64,000 bases of DNA, taken from NCBI RefSeq assembly GCF_014837065.1, contig NZ_JACSPP010000011.1, positions 1 to 64,000 of the forward strand, in the 5' to 3' direction. The stretch comes from Phocaeicola intestinalis. GTDB taxonomy: Bacteria > Bacteroidota > Bacteroidia > Bacteroidales > Bacteroidaceae. The notes beneath the pieces were generated by a model. It was given only the letters and a program-made list of their open reading frames with translations. It made no database searches and was not told where the DNA came from. The position numbers were made by a program, and so were the translations under genes. Of the stretch, positions 1 to 8,491 are shown piece by piece; position 1 is the stretch's first letter; each line of letters starts with the position of its first letter.

Positions 1-88
1 AAGGGAGAAGCGCACAAAACTGTTCATGGCTAACTCCCGTCAAGGCACGGAAACTTTTGCTGTTGTCTTTATGGTCGCGGTAATTCAT
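1..88 (-). CDS. IS transposase, N-terminal fragment (cut by window edge)
   Basis: Reading leftwards from an ATG at 88-86, an open frame runs off the window. It begins MNYRDHKDNSKSFRALTG and continues with a stretch ending CALLP. The pattern 'ALTG-x5-F-x-ALLP' resembles the start of DDE transposases of the IS5/IS1182 type carried by many Bacteroides insertion sequences; this is recognition from memory, not a search. Only 29 codons are visible, so catalytic residues cannot be checked and it is unknown whether the element is intact. A TAnnTTTG promoter lies directly upstream. Confidence 0.6.
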   Translation of the reverse strand, partial: MNYRDHKDNSKSFRALTGVSHEQFCALLP

Positions 89-92
89 GTTG

Positions 93-100
93 CAAAGGTA
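93..100 (-). promoter_or_regulatory. -7 box TACCTTTG for the transposase
   Basis: On the minus strand the sequence reads TACCTTTG, then four bases, then the transposase ATG. It is a full match to the Bacteroides -7 consensus TAnnTTTG. The very short gap to the ATG would give a transcript that is nearly leaderless. Confidence 0.5.
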
Positions 101-142
101 CGCGTATGCGCGATATATAACAAATCTAAATTACATAAACTC

Positions 143-208
143 TAATCTTCAGGCTGCAAGATTATTAATCTTACAAGCGGAAGATTATTAATCTTACACC
201 AGACGAAG
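143..208. repeat. 66-bp exact repeat, copy 1 (second copy at 40623-40688)
   Basis: These 66 bases recur without a mismatch at 40623-40688 on the same strand. The repeat is built of copies of the palindrome AAGATTATTAATCTT. Here the repeat is followed directly by ATAATAACA; in the other copy about 22 extra bases separate the same two parts. Confidence 0.85.
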
Positions 209-407
209 ATAATAACACATACAGTTTAGTAATGCACGGCGAACGGAACGGATACAGCAGACAGGAACGATGACATCAGCTAAATGCACAAATCCATACC
301 GCTCCATAATATGTATCGCCCCTGTTACATCTACTATGTTAAATGTTACATAAACTATCAGAAACCATACATCTTATGTTGTACGACATAATTCGTGCTA
401 ATCGGCA
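209..407. other. intergenic region upstream of the glycosidase
   Basis: No gene is visible between the 66-bp repeat and the promoter of the glycosidase. Bases 282-300 (AAATGCACAAATCCATACC) are an exact copy of 58612-58630 and belong to a dispersed element also found, diverged or inverted, near 21573, 23511 and 23624. Confidence 0.5.
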
Positions 408-439
408 TTTGGGATTTTTTGATAATACTATTATATTTG
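408..439 (+). promoter_or_regulatory. promoter of the GH35-like gene
   Basis: TTTG at 408-411, a 20-bp spacer and TATATTTG at 432-439 match the Bacteroides -33/-7 promoter pattern. The start codon follows 25 bases after the -7 box. Confidence 0.7.
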
Positions 440-464
440 CGACATCATCTAAACAAATCTACTT

Positions 465-2180
465 ATGAAAAAACGTTCCATCCTTTCCCTACTTGCCGGA
501 GTCCTTTTATCTACAGCTCTGGCACAACCTACTCCACACTGGCAGCAACAAGGTTCTGCCAAACAACTGATTGTCGATAATTGTCCCTACCTTATTTTAG
601 GAGGGGAACTGGGAAACTCGTCCGCATCTTCACCGTATGACATCGACCGCATCTTTCCCAAGCTGAAACGCACCGGGCTGAATACGGTACTGGTGCCTGC
701 TTACTGGGATCTGATAGAGGCCGAAGAGGGGACATTCGATTTCTCTTTGGTAGACCACGCCATTACACAGGCACGGGCAAACGACTTGAGAATCGTCTTT
801 CTCTGGTTCGGCGCATGGAAAAACTCTATGAGCTGCTATGCCCCGCTATGGTTCAAGCAAGACTACAAGAAGTATCCGCGCGTACGGACCCAGACGGGTA
901 AGCCGCTGGAGATAGCCAGTCCTTTCTCGGACAATGTATTCCAGGCGGATAGCAAAGCTTTTAAAGCGTTCATGCGGCATCTTTCCGAAACCGACGGGGA
1001 CAAACATACCGTCATCATGGTACAGGTAGAAAACGAAATCGGTATGCTGGAAAGCGCACGCGACTATTCGGAAGAAGCCAACCGCCTGTTCCAATCAGCC
1101 ATCCCTGAAGAGTTGGCCGATTACCTGGTAAAGAACAAAAAGACGCTCCACCCGTGGCTGGCAGAAAAATGGCAAAAAGCGGGAGGAAAGACCGAAGGAA
1201 ACTGGCAGAAGGTGTTCGGCACCGACCTGTATACCGATGAAATCTTTATGGCATGGCACTATGCCACGTATGTGGAACGTATGATTCAGTGCGGACGGGA
1301 AGCGTACAACTTGCCTATGTATGTCAATGCCGCCATGAATAGTCGCGGGCGCAAACCCGGTGAATATCCGTCGGCAGGACCGCTGGCTCATCTCATCGAT
1401 ATCTGGCATTGTGCCGCTCCGGGCATTGACCTGCTGGCTCCCGACCTCTACGACAAAGGGTTTACCGGCTGGACCGCACAATATAAGCTGCACAACAACC
1501 CGCTTTTTATACCTGAAATCCGTCTGGAGCCTAATGATGGTGTGCGTGCCTTTTATGTATTCGGCGAGCACGACGGCATCGGTTTCAGCCCGTTCTCCAT
1601 AGAAGACGCGCCCGACCGTCCCAGTTACCAGTTGACCCAAAGCTACCTCAAGCTGAAAGAACTGATGCCTCTCATCACCCGTTACCAGGGGCAGGGAGCC
1701 ATGAAAGGCTTACTTTTCGACCAAACCGAGAAAGAACGCACCCTTGCATGGGATAACACATTATTAATATGTAAGCACTTCTTTACCTTGCCGTGGGATT
1801 CACGTGCCACCGATGGAAGTGTATGGCCGGAAGGAGGAGGACTGGTCATCCGGATGGCTGAAGACGAATACCTGATAGCCGGAAGCGGCATCGTGGTCGA
1901 ATTTAAAAGCAAAGAAGAAGCCGCTTTGAGCACGGCGCAAGCCAAGTTAGGCGAAGACGGATTCGTATTGGAAGGCGAGGGCCGTCAAGCGTCTGCCGTC
2001 CGGTGGAAGAATGAAAAACGCATCGGCATTGGTTCGGTAGACGAAGTCAGCGTAAACGAAGACGGGAGCCTGAACTTCATCCGGCGCTATAATGGCGATC
2101 AAGATCACCAGGGACGGCACGCACGCATCGGAGTGGACAACTTCCAAATCCTGCATGTGAAGCTATACGAATACCGGTAA
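465..2180 (+). CDS. GH35-like beta-galactosidase with DUF5597-type C-terminus, secreted
   Basis: Predicted exo-glycosidase of clan GH-A, family 35-like, with the DUF5597 type of C-terminal beta domain. The protein has 571 residues. Residues 1-20 are a signal peptide (ending STALAQ), so it acts in the periplasm or outside. The (beta/alpha)8 barrel spans roughly 35-400; the V-E-N-E-I motif places the likely acid/base at E191, and the P-E-I-R motif the likely nucleophile at E351. Residues from about 420 on form the C-terminal beta part. Substrate cannot be told from sequence; beta-galactoside is the family default. It is a single-gene unit with its own promoter and no SusC/SusD pair beside it. 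Confidence 0.8.
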   Translation: MKKRSILSLLAGVLLSTALAQPTPHWQQQGSAKQLIVDNCPYLILGGELGNSSASSPYDIDRIFPKLKRTGLNTVLVPAYWDLIEAEEGTFDFSLVDHAITQARANDLRIVFLWFGAWKNSMSCYAPLWFKQDYKKYPRVRTQTGKPLEIASPFSDNVFQADSKAFKAFMRHLSETDGDKHTVIMVQVENEIGMLESARDYSEEANRLFQSAIPEELADYLVKNKKTLHPWLAEKWQKAGGKTEGNWQKVFGTDLYTDEIFMAWHYATYVERMIQCGREAYNLPMYVNAAMNSRGRKPGEYPSAGPLAHLIDIWHCAAPGIDLLAPDLYDKGFTGWTAQYKLHNNPLFIPEIRLEPNDGVRAFYVFGEHDGIGFSPFSIEDAPDRPSYQLTQSYLKLKELMPLITRYQGQGAMKGLLFDQTEKERTLAWDNTLLICKHFFTLPWDSRATDGSVWPEGGGLVIRMAEDEYLIAGSGIVVEFKSKEEAALSTAQAKLGEDGFVLEGEGRQASAVRWKNEKRIGIGSVDEVSVNEDGSLNFIRRYNGDQDHQGRHARIGVDNFQILHVKLYEYR

Positions 2181-2215
2181 AAAAAAACAGGGAATGATAA
2201 GGAATGACAACACAA

Positions 2216-2296
2216 GGCAGTTTCTTCAGAAGTATAATAGCACTAAAACTGTAGTTTCAGTGCATTAAAACTAAAGTTTCAGTATATTAAAACTGC
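2216..2296. repeat. palindromic array downstream of the glycosidase
   Basis: Outer arms AGGCAGTTT and AAACTGCCT enclose two more copies of an AAAACT..AGTTTCAG word, so the segment can fold into a long hairpin. Its place just after the stop codon suggests a terminator or mRNA 3'-end structure. No T-run is evident. Confidence 0.5.
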
Positions 2297-2361
2297 CTGA
2301 GACTATTATTGGCTCCGGTTGGGCATCCGGTTGCATCGGTTTCCGTAGCCCCGAAACCAGG

Positions 2362-2401
2362 AAAGCCGGCCTGCAAGCATTACGCTACGCAGACCGGCTT
2401 T
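2362..2401 (-). terminator. hairpin terminator of rubredoxin
   Basis: Arms AAAGCCGG (2362-2369) and CCGGCTTT (2394-2401), extended inwards by CTGC/GCAG, form a 12-13 bp stem that is complete only on the minus strand (one G-T wobble). It lies 25 bases beyond the rubredoxin stop. Confidence 0.6.
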
Positions 2402-2426
2402 CGGCTTTTCTAACCTCTAAAGGAAT

Positions 2427-2591
2427 TTACTCCTCTACCGGTTGGAAATCTTCTTTTCCTACTCCACAAACCGGGCAAACCCAATCTTCGGGCAGGTCTT
2501 CGAATGCTGTGCCCGGAGCGATGCCGTTATCGGGATCACCTTTAGCGGGATCGTATTCCCAATCACATACGGTGCAAATGTACTTTTTCAT
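2427..2591 (-). CDS. rubredoxin
   Basis: A 54-residue protein starting [19 protein letters not shown]. It carries the two CxxC knuckles of rubredoxin, C6-T-V-C9 and C39-P-V-C42, which bind one iron atom, with the usual aromatic residues (Y4, Y13, W37) between. Rubredoxins are small cytoplasmic one-electron carriers; in anaerobes they commonly feed electrons to rubrerythrin or superoxide reductase, which are not in this window. The length is normal for the family. It follows the sirtuin gene on the same strand with a 71-bp gap, so co-transcription is possible; a strong hairpin follows it. Confidence 0.93.
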   Translation of the reverse strand: MKKYICTVCDWEYDPAKGDPDNGIAPGTAFEDLPEDWVCPVCGVGKEDFQPVEE

Positions 2592-2662
2592 ACGTCCAAT
2601 TGTTTTAAGTTAGCTATAATGTTCTTTTATATGATGGAACAAATATAGGGAAGATTTGTTTA

Positions 2663-3367
2663 TCACCGTTCTTTTAATAACATATTTTTTAATTCTTCCA
2701 TTCCTTCCGAAGCTCCCTTGCGGATAACATGCACCTTCCTGCCCGAAACAATGGTGACTTCTTTCGGGTCGATAAGGTACACCGGTACACGAGACGGCAC
2801 ATAATTGAGCAGTCCGGCCGCAGGATACACATTGAGCGAAGTGCCGATAATGACGAATATATCGGCTTGCTCGGCGTATCCGATGGCGGTTTCTATCATC
2901 GGCACCGCCTCGCCGAACCACACGATGAACGGACGGAGCTGGGAGCCGTCGGCGGCCAGGTCGCCCATCTTCACTTCCCATTCTTCGGGCTTCAACTCTT
3001 TGATGTATGCCGGATTGTTCGGGTCCCGGCTCGATGTAACCTTGGTCAGTTCCCCATGCAGATGAATGACATGGTGGCTTCCTGCCCGTTCGTGCAAGTT
3101 GTCGACGTTCTGTGTAATGACCGTCACGTCGAAGTCCTTTTCCAATTCGGCTATCAGCTCATGCCCGCGGTTGGGCTTCACGCGTTGTAGTTCCTTACGC
3201 CGCGCGTTATAGAAATCTATTACCAACTTCGGGTTCGCCCGATAGCCTTCGGGTGTAGCCACTTGTTCTACGGGATACTGCTCCCACAACCCTCCAGAGT
3301 CGCGGAAAGTACTGATTCCGCTCTCGGCACTCATGCCTGCTCCTGTCAATATAACCAACTTTTTCAT
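2663..3367 (-). CDS. cobB: Sir2-family NAD-dependent protein deacylase
   Basis: Sirtuin of 234 residues that removes acyl groups from protein lysines using NAD+. Motifs seen: GAGMSAESGI near the N-terminus, TQNVDNLHERAG with the HLHGE catalytic histidine, GTSLNVYPAA near 190. FYNARR supplies the Tyr and Arg that in class III sirtuins (E. coli CobB, SIRT5) recognise succinyl/malonyl groups. The protein contains no cysteine at all, so the four-cysteine zinc site of most sirtuins is absent. The ATG at 3367-3365 is preferred over a TTG six bases upstream because GGAGGA lies eight bases before it. A minus-strand TATTTTTG box is at 3400-3407. Confidence 0.92.
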   Translation of the reverse strand: MKKLVILTGAGMSAESGISTFRDSGGLWEQYPVEQVATPEGYRANPKLVIDFYNARRKELQRVKPNRGHELIAELEKDFDVTVITQNVDNLHERAGSHHVIHLHGELTKVTSSRDPNNPAYIKELKPEEWEVKMGDLAADGSQLRPFIVWFGEAVPMIETAIGYAEQADIFVIIGTSLNVYPAAGLLNYVPSRVPVYLIDPKEVTIVSGRKVHVIRKGASEGMEELKNMLLKER

Positions 3368-3399
3368 ACGCAAGTTCCTCCTTCATACGATTAACCATA

Positions 3400-3407
3400 C
3401 AAAAATA
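3400..3407 (-). promoter_or_regulatory. -7 box TATTTTTG of the sirtuin gene
   Basis: Matches TAnnTTTG on the minus strand, 33 bases upstream of the chosen ATG. Confidence 0.5.
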
Positions 3408-3452
3408 AGAAAATTTAATCGCTTACAGAAGCTCTTATTCAAATAAAAAAGA

Positions 3453-3460
3453 TACCTTTG
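3453..3460 (+). promoter_or_regulatory. -7 box TACCTTTG of the first FKBP gene
   Basis: Full match to TAnnTTTG, 42 bases before the FKBP start codon; no clear TTTG -33 box at the usual spacing. Confidence 0.55.
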
Positions 3461-3502
3461 CGCCGACTAAAGAAAAACAATATCTTTTAACTCAAAGACT
3501 TT

Positions 3503-4087
3503 ATGGATAAATTCAGTTACGCCATTGGCTTAGGCATAGGTCAGAACTTGTGGAGTATGGGCGCCCGCAGCATCGACGTAAACGATTTTGCACAAGCAGT
3601 AAAAGACGTATTAGAAGGCAACAAGACTGCCATTACGCATAACGAAGCACGCGAAATCGTCAATAAGTTCTTTACCGAACTGGAAGAAAAAGCCAATGCG
3701 GAAAACATAGCCAAGGGAAAAACTTTCTTGGAAGAAAACAAGAAGAAACCGAACATCGTGACCCTTCCCAGCGGCCTGCAATACGAAGTAATCAAGGAAG
3801 GCAATGGCAAAAAGCCAAAAGCCACCGACCGCGTACGGTGCCACTATGAAGGCACTTTGATAGACGGAACATTATTCGACAGTTCCATCAAGCGGGGCGA
3901 ACCTGCCGTATTCGGCGTGAACCAAGTAATAAAAGGTTGGGTGGAAGCACTGCAACTGATGTCGGAAGGTGCAAAATGGAAACTCTACATCCCGTCCGAC
4001 CTTGCTTACGGCGCACAAGGTGCAGGCGAGATGATTCCTCCGCACAGCACGCTCATCTTCGAAGTGGAGCTGATTGAAGTATTATAA
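3503..4087 (+). CDS. FKBP-type peptidyl-prolyl cis-trans isomerase (FklB type)
   Basis: Prolyl isomerase of 194 residues with no signal peptide, so probably cytoplasmic. Residues 1-85 are the helical FKBP_N dimerisation part seen in FklB/FkpA/Mip proteins; residues 95-194 are the FKBP domain with YEGTLIDGTLFDSS, VIKGWVEAL and the YIPSDLAYG motif. The next gene is a lipoprotein paralogue with the same layout, indicating gene duplication followed by targeting to different compartments. Confidence 0.92.
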   Translation: MDKFSYAIGLGIGQNLWSMGARSIDVNDFAQAVKDVLEGNKTAITHNEAREIVNKFFTELEEKANAENIAKGKTFLEENKKKPNIVTLPSGLQYEVIKEGNGKKPKATDRVRCHYEGTLIDGTLFDSSIKRGEPAVFGVNQVIKGWVEALQLMSEGAKWKLYIPSDLAYGAQGAGEMIPPHSTLIFEVELIEVL

Positions 4088-4243
4088 TTAACGGCACACA
4101 GGCGACAAAAGCAGACGTGCACAGTTTTAATTATTTATCTGTGTCCATCAGAAGAATGGAATATACGTTACCTGTGTGTGTTACGACAGTGCTTAAACTG
4201 CTGAACAAGAATTATCAACAACAAATATAAAAACATCAAGCAA

Positions 4244-5122
4244 ATGAAAAAGACTCCTTTTTTAATGGCATTGGCTATCGCTGGAGGCATGGCATCGTGC
4301 GCACAAGGACCGAAAGCCAACATGAAAACCGAAGTGGACACCCTCTCATACATGATGGGTGTAAGCAACACACAAGGACTGCAAGACTATGCACTTGGCC
4401 GCATGGGGATTGATTCGGCCTATTATGATGATTTCATCCGCGGTATCGAACAAGGCATAAAGACAACGGAAGATAAAGAAAGAGCTTACCTGATGGGTAT
4501 GCAAATCGGACAACAAGTCAGCGGTCAGATGTTCGATGCCATCAACGGCCAAATTTTTGAAGGTGACTCTGCACAAAGCCTGACGAAAGAAAACTTCCTT
4601 GCCGGATTCATCGCTGCAGTGAAAGAACAATCTCTCTTCTCTGCCGACTCTGCCAGCCTGTACGTACGTACTCGCGTAGATGCCATCAAAGAAAAGGCAC
4701 TTGCCGAGAAATATGCCGACTACAAGAAACAGAACGAAGACTTCCTTGCCACCAACAAGACCAAGGAAGGTGTGAAAGTTACTCCGAGCGGCTTACAATA
4801 TAAGGTTGTGAAAGAAGGTAACGGCAAAGTACCCGAAAAGACATCGAGAGTGAAAGTACACTACAAAGGCACGTTAATCGACGGTACAGAATTCGATTCG
4901 TCTTACAAACGCAAAGAACCGACCAGCTTCCGTGCAGACCAAGTCATCAAAGGATGGACCGAAGCGCTGACCATGATGCCGGTAGGTTCGAAGTGGATTC
5001 TCTACATCCCGCAAGAATTGGGCTATGGCTCACGCAACACGGGTAAAATCAAACCCTTCTCTACACTGATTTTTGAAGTAGAACTGGTTGACATTGAAGA
5101 GCCTGCTGCCAAGAAGAAATAA
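4244..5122 (+). CDS. FKBP-type prolyl isomerase, lipoprotein
   Basis: Protein of 292 residues. The N-terminus MKKTPFLMALAIAGGMASC is a lipoprotein signal with the lipid-modified cysteine at C19. An N-terminal helical FKBP_N region (about 30-175) is followed by an FKBP domain (about 185-285) with HYKGTLIDGTEFDSSYK, VIKGWTEAL and YIPQELGYG. It should help fold envelope proteins, anchored to a membrane facing the periplasm. It ends PAAKKK. The 156-bp gap to the first FKBP gene has no clear promoter, so it may be read from the same transcript. Confidence 0.92.
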   Translation: MKKTPFLMALAIAGGMASCAQGPKANMKTEVDTLSYMMGVSNTQGLQDYALGRMGIDSAYYDDFIRGIEQGIKTTEDKERAYLMGMQIGQQVSGQMFDAINGQIFEGDSAQSLTKENFLAGFIAAVKEQSLFSADSASLYVRTRVDAIKEKALAEKYADYKKQNEDFLATNKTKEGVKVTPSGLQYKVVKEGNGKVPEKTSRVKVHYKGTLIDGTEFDSSYKRKEPTSFRADQVIKGWTEALTMMPVGSKWILYIPQELGYGSRNTGKIKPFSTLIFEVELVDIEEPAAKKK

Positions 5123-5141
5123 AGCAGCCCTCTGTTTTTCA

Positions 5142-5193
5142 CCACAGATTACACCGATTTTTTCATTCATTATATAATCGGTGTAATCTGTGG
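5142..5193. terminator. bidirectional hairpin between convergent genes
   Basis: Perfect 18-bp inverted repeat: CCACAGATTACACCGATT (5142-5159) and its complement (5176-5193) around a 16-base loop. It sits between the convergent FKBP and AraC genes, so it can end transcription from both sides. It belongs to the CCACAGATTACAC family seen again at 43466-43554. Confidence 0.75.
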
Positions 5194-5206
5194 CATTTTA
5201 TTTCAC

Positions 5207-6112
5207 TCAGTCTTCATCCCGATAAGCATGTGGTGTCTTTCCAGTCATCCGTCGGAAAAACTTGCAGAAGAACGAAGCATTGGGAAAATTCAAGTCATCA
5301 GCTATTTGATATACCAGTTTGTCGGTATGGCGCAGTTGTAATTTGGCTTCCTGTACCACCGCAGCATTGACCCAGTCCATCACCGTCCGCCCACTGACCT
5401 GCTTGATAAGCGTACTCAGGTAACGTGGACTCAAATACAGTTCATCGGCGTAAAAAGTGATGTTCCGCTCATGTACGGCATATCTGTTAACAAGTTTCAA
5501 GAACCGGTTGAATATTTCTTCCTGCCGGGTATGCTCCTGACGCGCCACCGCAGCATCGCGATGATAAAATACTTCTATCTGACGAAACAAAGCAGAAATG
5601 AGGCTTCGGACAGTGTCACGCGGAAAAGGTTCGTCGTGCAACACTTCCCAAATCAGGTCCAAAAACACTTCCAGCCGCTTTCGTTCCTTCTCATCCAAAT
5701 CGACAGCAAAAAAAAGTCCACCTTGCAGATAAGCATGCAACAAAGGCTCTTTTTGCCAACCTTCCATAAAGTCATCAGTAAAGGCCAGCATGGTCACATC
5801 CATATTCGCAGGCATTTCCTCAAACTCAAGCACAGCTCCTGGCGAAGACACAATCAGCTGCCCGCCTGAAACCGTCACTTCACGTAAATTAATACGAGCC
5901 CGGATATATCCCGACTGGATATAAACAATCCGTCCTTCTGTCAGGCGATAGGGTCTTCCCGGTATCAGAATTGACTCCGCAATCTCGTCCATCCCCTCTA
6001 CCGAACGCACAAAACCCAGTTCGGGAGTGATGAAACGACTCGCATTACACCGTGTAAAAGGAAAATCGTGTATCTGTTGCAAAGCAAGCAAAAAAAAGTC
6101 TTTCTGTTCCAT
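5207..6112 (-). CDS. AraC-family transcriptional regulator
   Basis: Protein of 301 residues. The C-terminal 90 residues hold the double helix-turn-helix of AraC proteins: ITFYADELYLSPRYLSTLIK for the first HTH and QIADDLNFPNASFFCKFFRR for the second, closing with TGKTPHAYR. The N-terminal 150 residues look like a cupin-type sensor fold. It is divergent from the exporter operon starting at 6289 and shares a 176-bp control region with it, so it probably regulates that operon in response to a small molecule. Confidence 0.88.
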   Translation of the reverse strand: MEQKDFFLLALQQIHDFPFTRCNASRFITPELGFVRSVEGMDEIAESILIPGRPYRLTEGRIVYIQSGYIRARINLREVTVSGGQLIVSSPGAVLEFEEMPANMDVTMLAFTDDFMEGWQKEPLLHAYLQGGLFFAVDLDEKERKRLEVFLDLIWEVLHDEPFPRDTVRSLISALFRQIEVFYHRDAAVARQEHTRQEEIFNRFLKLVNRYAVHERNITFYADELYLSPRYLSTLIKQVSGRTVMDWVNAAVVQEAKLQLRHTDKLVYQIADDLNFPNASFFCKFFRRMTGKTPHAYRDED

Positions 6113-6152
6113 ATCCTAAATTTTAAGATAAACCAATGTTCTCTACCTCCTG

Positions 6153-6160
6153 CAAAGATA
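6153..6160 (-). promoter_or_regulatory. -7 box TATCTTTG of the AraC gene
   Basis: Minus-strand TATCTTTG followed by an untranslated leader of about 40 bases to the AraC start. Confidence 0.55.
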
Positions 6161-6257
6161 ATAATTCACAGCAAAAACAGGAGATAGCCAGTACAAAATC
6201 AAACAAATAGAACATTTGAAACAAGTAATGGAACTTCTGAATCTGAACAGAACAATC

Positions 6258-6265
6258 TATATTTG
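6258..6265 (+). promoter_or_regulatory. -7 box TATATTTG of the exporter operon
   Basis: Full match to TAnnTTTG, 23 bases before the TolC start codon, within the region shared with the divergent AraC gene. Confidence 0.6.
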
Positions 6266-6288
6266 CAAAAAGAACCTTAAAAAACGAC

Positions 6289-7569
6289 ATGCTTATGATA
6301 CGAACCTGTTTATTGATGCTGGTGGGATGCTTCTGCCTTTCCTCTTTCGGACAGGTGACCCTGGACGAGTGCCGGGCTGCCGCGCAACAAAACTATCCGC
6401 TGGCAAGGCAATACGACCTGCTCCGCCTGTCAGAACAATACACACTTGACAATGCAACCCGCGGCAACCTGCCCCAAGTCAGCCTCAGTGGAAAAGTATC
6501 CTACCAAAGCGAAGCCACCACTTTCCCGTTCGACATCCCCGGCATCGGCATGAAGGGATTGCCCAAAGACCAATATCAAATACAGTTGGAAGTAACACAA
6601 AACATCTGGGACGGAGGCAACATCCGAGCCAGAAAGGAACAAGTCAAAACCGAAACCGAAGAAAGCAGGAGGCAATTGAACGTCACGATGTACGCCCTGA
6701 ATGAACAGGTAAACCAAGTATTCTTCGGCATCCTGCTGATAGACGAACAACTGGAACAGAACCGCCTGCTTGAAGAAGACCTGCAACGCAACCTGAAAAA
6801 CATACGTGCTTATCGTGACAACGGCATAGCCAACGATGCCGATGTAGATGCCGTGCAGGTGGAAATCCTCAACACCCGTCAGCAACGGACACAGCTCACC
6901 GCCAACCGCACCGCCTACCTGCGCATGCTTTCGCTGCTCACCGGCAAGCCTTTGGACGAACAAACCCAGCTGATACGCCCTGTCTCCCCCGATGACAAGA
7001 CTGCTTTCCGTATCGCCCGGCCGGAGCTGGACCTGTATAATGCACAAGTACAAAGCCTCGAAGTGGAACGTCACAACCTGCAAGCAGGCTATATGCCCCG
7101 CATCGGACTCTTCGCACAAGGCGCATACGGCAATCCTGGACTGGACTTTCTGAAAGACCAATTCCGGGCATATTACATCGTAGGAGCACGTCTCACGTGG
7201 AACTTCGGTAACTTGTATACCCTGAAAAACGACAAACGGAAGCTGGATACCCGCCGCTTGCAGATAGAAAGCAACCGCGACCTGTTCCTCTTCAATACCC
7301 GACTGCAACTGGCTGAACAAGACGGCATCCTGCTTGCACTCCAGAAACAGATGAAAGACGATGACGAAATCATCCGCTTGCGCAGCAACATCCGGCAATC
7401 TGCTGAAGCCAAAGTAGCCAACGGCACGCTAAGCGTGACTGAAATGTTACGCGAAGTAACCGCTGAAAGCCTTGCCCGACAAGCCAAAGCGTTACACGAA
7501 ATCCAACTGCTGATGCACCAATACCAGCAACAGCACCTTACCAACAACCAACCGACCATAAACCCATAA
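6289..7569 (+). CDS. TolC-family outer membrane efflux protein
   Basis: Outer-membrane channel of 426 residues and first gene of a five-gene exporter operon. A signal peptide (about 1-20, ending SSFG) is followed by two OEP repeats with long helical stretches, typified by LDECRAAAQQNYPLARQYDL near the N-terminus and the second-repeat start near 245. It would carry substrate across the outer membrane for the ABC-2 pump encoded behind it. The ATG at 6295 is an equally possible start. The next gene begins 10 bases after the stop. Confidence 0.9.
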   Translation: MLMIRTCLLMLVGCFCLSSFGQVTLDECRAAAQQNYPLARQYDLLRLSEQYTLDNATRGNLPQVSLSGKVSYQSEATTFPFDIPGIGMKGLPKDQYQIQLEVTQNIWDGGNIRARKEQVKTETEESRRQLNVTMYALNEQVNQVFFGILLIDEQLEQNRLLEEDLQRNLKNIRAYRDNGIANDADVDAVQVEILNTRQQRTQLTANRTAYLRMLSLLTGKPLDEQTQLIRPVSPDDKTAFRIARPELDLYNAQVQSLEVERHNLQAGYMPRIGLFAQGAYGNPGLDFLKDQFRAYYIVGARLTWNFGNLYTLKNDKRKLDTRRLQIESNRDLFLFNTRLQLAEQDGILLALQKQMKDDDEIIRLRSNIRQSAEAKVANGTLSVTEMLREVTAESLARQAKALHEIQLLMHQYQQQHLTNNQPTINP

Positions 7570-7579
7570 CCTCAAACGT

Positions 7580-8491
7580 ATGAAAACTTATTCTTTATTT
7601 TTTGCCTCACTGACAAGCATACTGCTGGCATCCTGCCATCCGGACATCGACTTCGATGCGACAGGCACCTTTGAAGCCACTGAGATTATCGTGTCTGCCG
7701 AAAGCAACGGCAAACTGTTCCGTCTGGATGCAGAAGAAGGTGTCCGGCTGAAACAAGGAGAAGAAGTAGGGCTGACCGATACTGTCCAGCTCTATCTGAA
7801 AAAACTGCAACTTCAGGCAAATATGAAGTCGGTAGACAACCAGCGGCCCGACATCCGCAAACAGATAGCTGCCCTGCAAGAACAACTTGCCACAGCACAA
7901 CGCGAACGGGCACGCGTAGAGAACCTGTTAAAAGCAAATGCAGCCAACCGCAAGCAACTGGACGACTGGGAATCGCAGATAGCCGTATTGGAAAGCCAAC
8001 TCGAAGCCCAACGCTCTACCTTATATAATAGTACAGCCAGTTTGAACGAACAGAGTTCTTCAGTCGCCATCCAAATGGCGCAGATAGAAGACCAACTGCA
8101 GAAATGTCACATTGTGGCTCCTATCAACGGTACCGTCCTTGCCAAATATGCCGAACCAGGCGAACTGGCATCGGTAGGAAAGCCACTGTTCAAAATTGCC
8201 GATACCGAACACATCTTCCTGCGCGCTTACATCACATCTACACAACTTGCATCGGTCCGTATTGGAATGGAAGCAAAAGTATATGCCGATTTCGGCGACG
8301 ACAACCTGAAAACTTATGCCGGTATCGTGAGCTGGATAGCCGACGAGGCAGAGTTCACCCCCAAAACTATCCTGACCGATGATGAACGTGCCAATCAGGT
8401 ATATGCCGTAAAGATAGCTGTCCGCAATGACGGTATCATCAAACTGGGCATGTATGGCAAAGTAAAATTCCAAACCGATGAAAGTGATTGA
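7580..8491 (+). CDS. HlyD-family membrane fusion protein, lipoprotein
   Basis: Periplasmic adaptor of 303 residues linking the inner-membrane ABC pump to TolC. The N-terminus ends its signal with LLASC, giving a lipidated C19. A biotinyl-lipoyl half (about 35-65), a coiled-coil hairpin (about 75-165, rich in Q, E and A) and a second lipoyl half with the characteristic 'VAPINGTVLAKYAEPGELAS' follow. It overlaps the ATPase gene by 14 bases, a sign of tight coupling. The order TolC-HlyD-ATPase-two permeases is like the YbhGFSR set of E. coli. Confidence 0.9.
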   Translation: MKTYSLFFASLTSILLASCHPDIDFDATGTFEATEIIVSAESNGKLFRLDAEEGVRLKQGEEVGLTDTVQLYLKKLQLQANMKSVDNQRPDIRKQIAALQEQLATAQRERARVENLLKANAANRKQLDDWESQIAVLESQLEAQRSTLYNSTASLNEQSSSVAIQMAQIEDQLQKCHIVAPINGTVLAKYAEPGELASVGKPLFKIADTEHIFLRAYITSTQLASVRIGMEAKVYADFGDDNLKTYAGIVSWIADEAEFTPKTILTDDERANQVYAVKIAVRNDGIIKLGMYGKVKFQTDESD

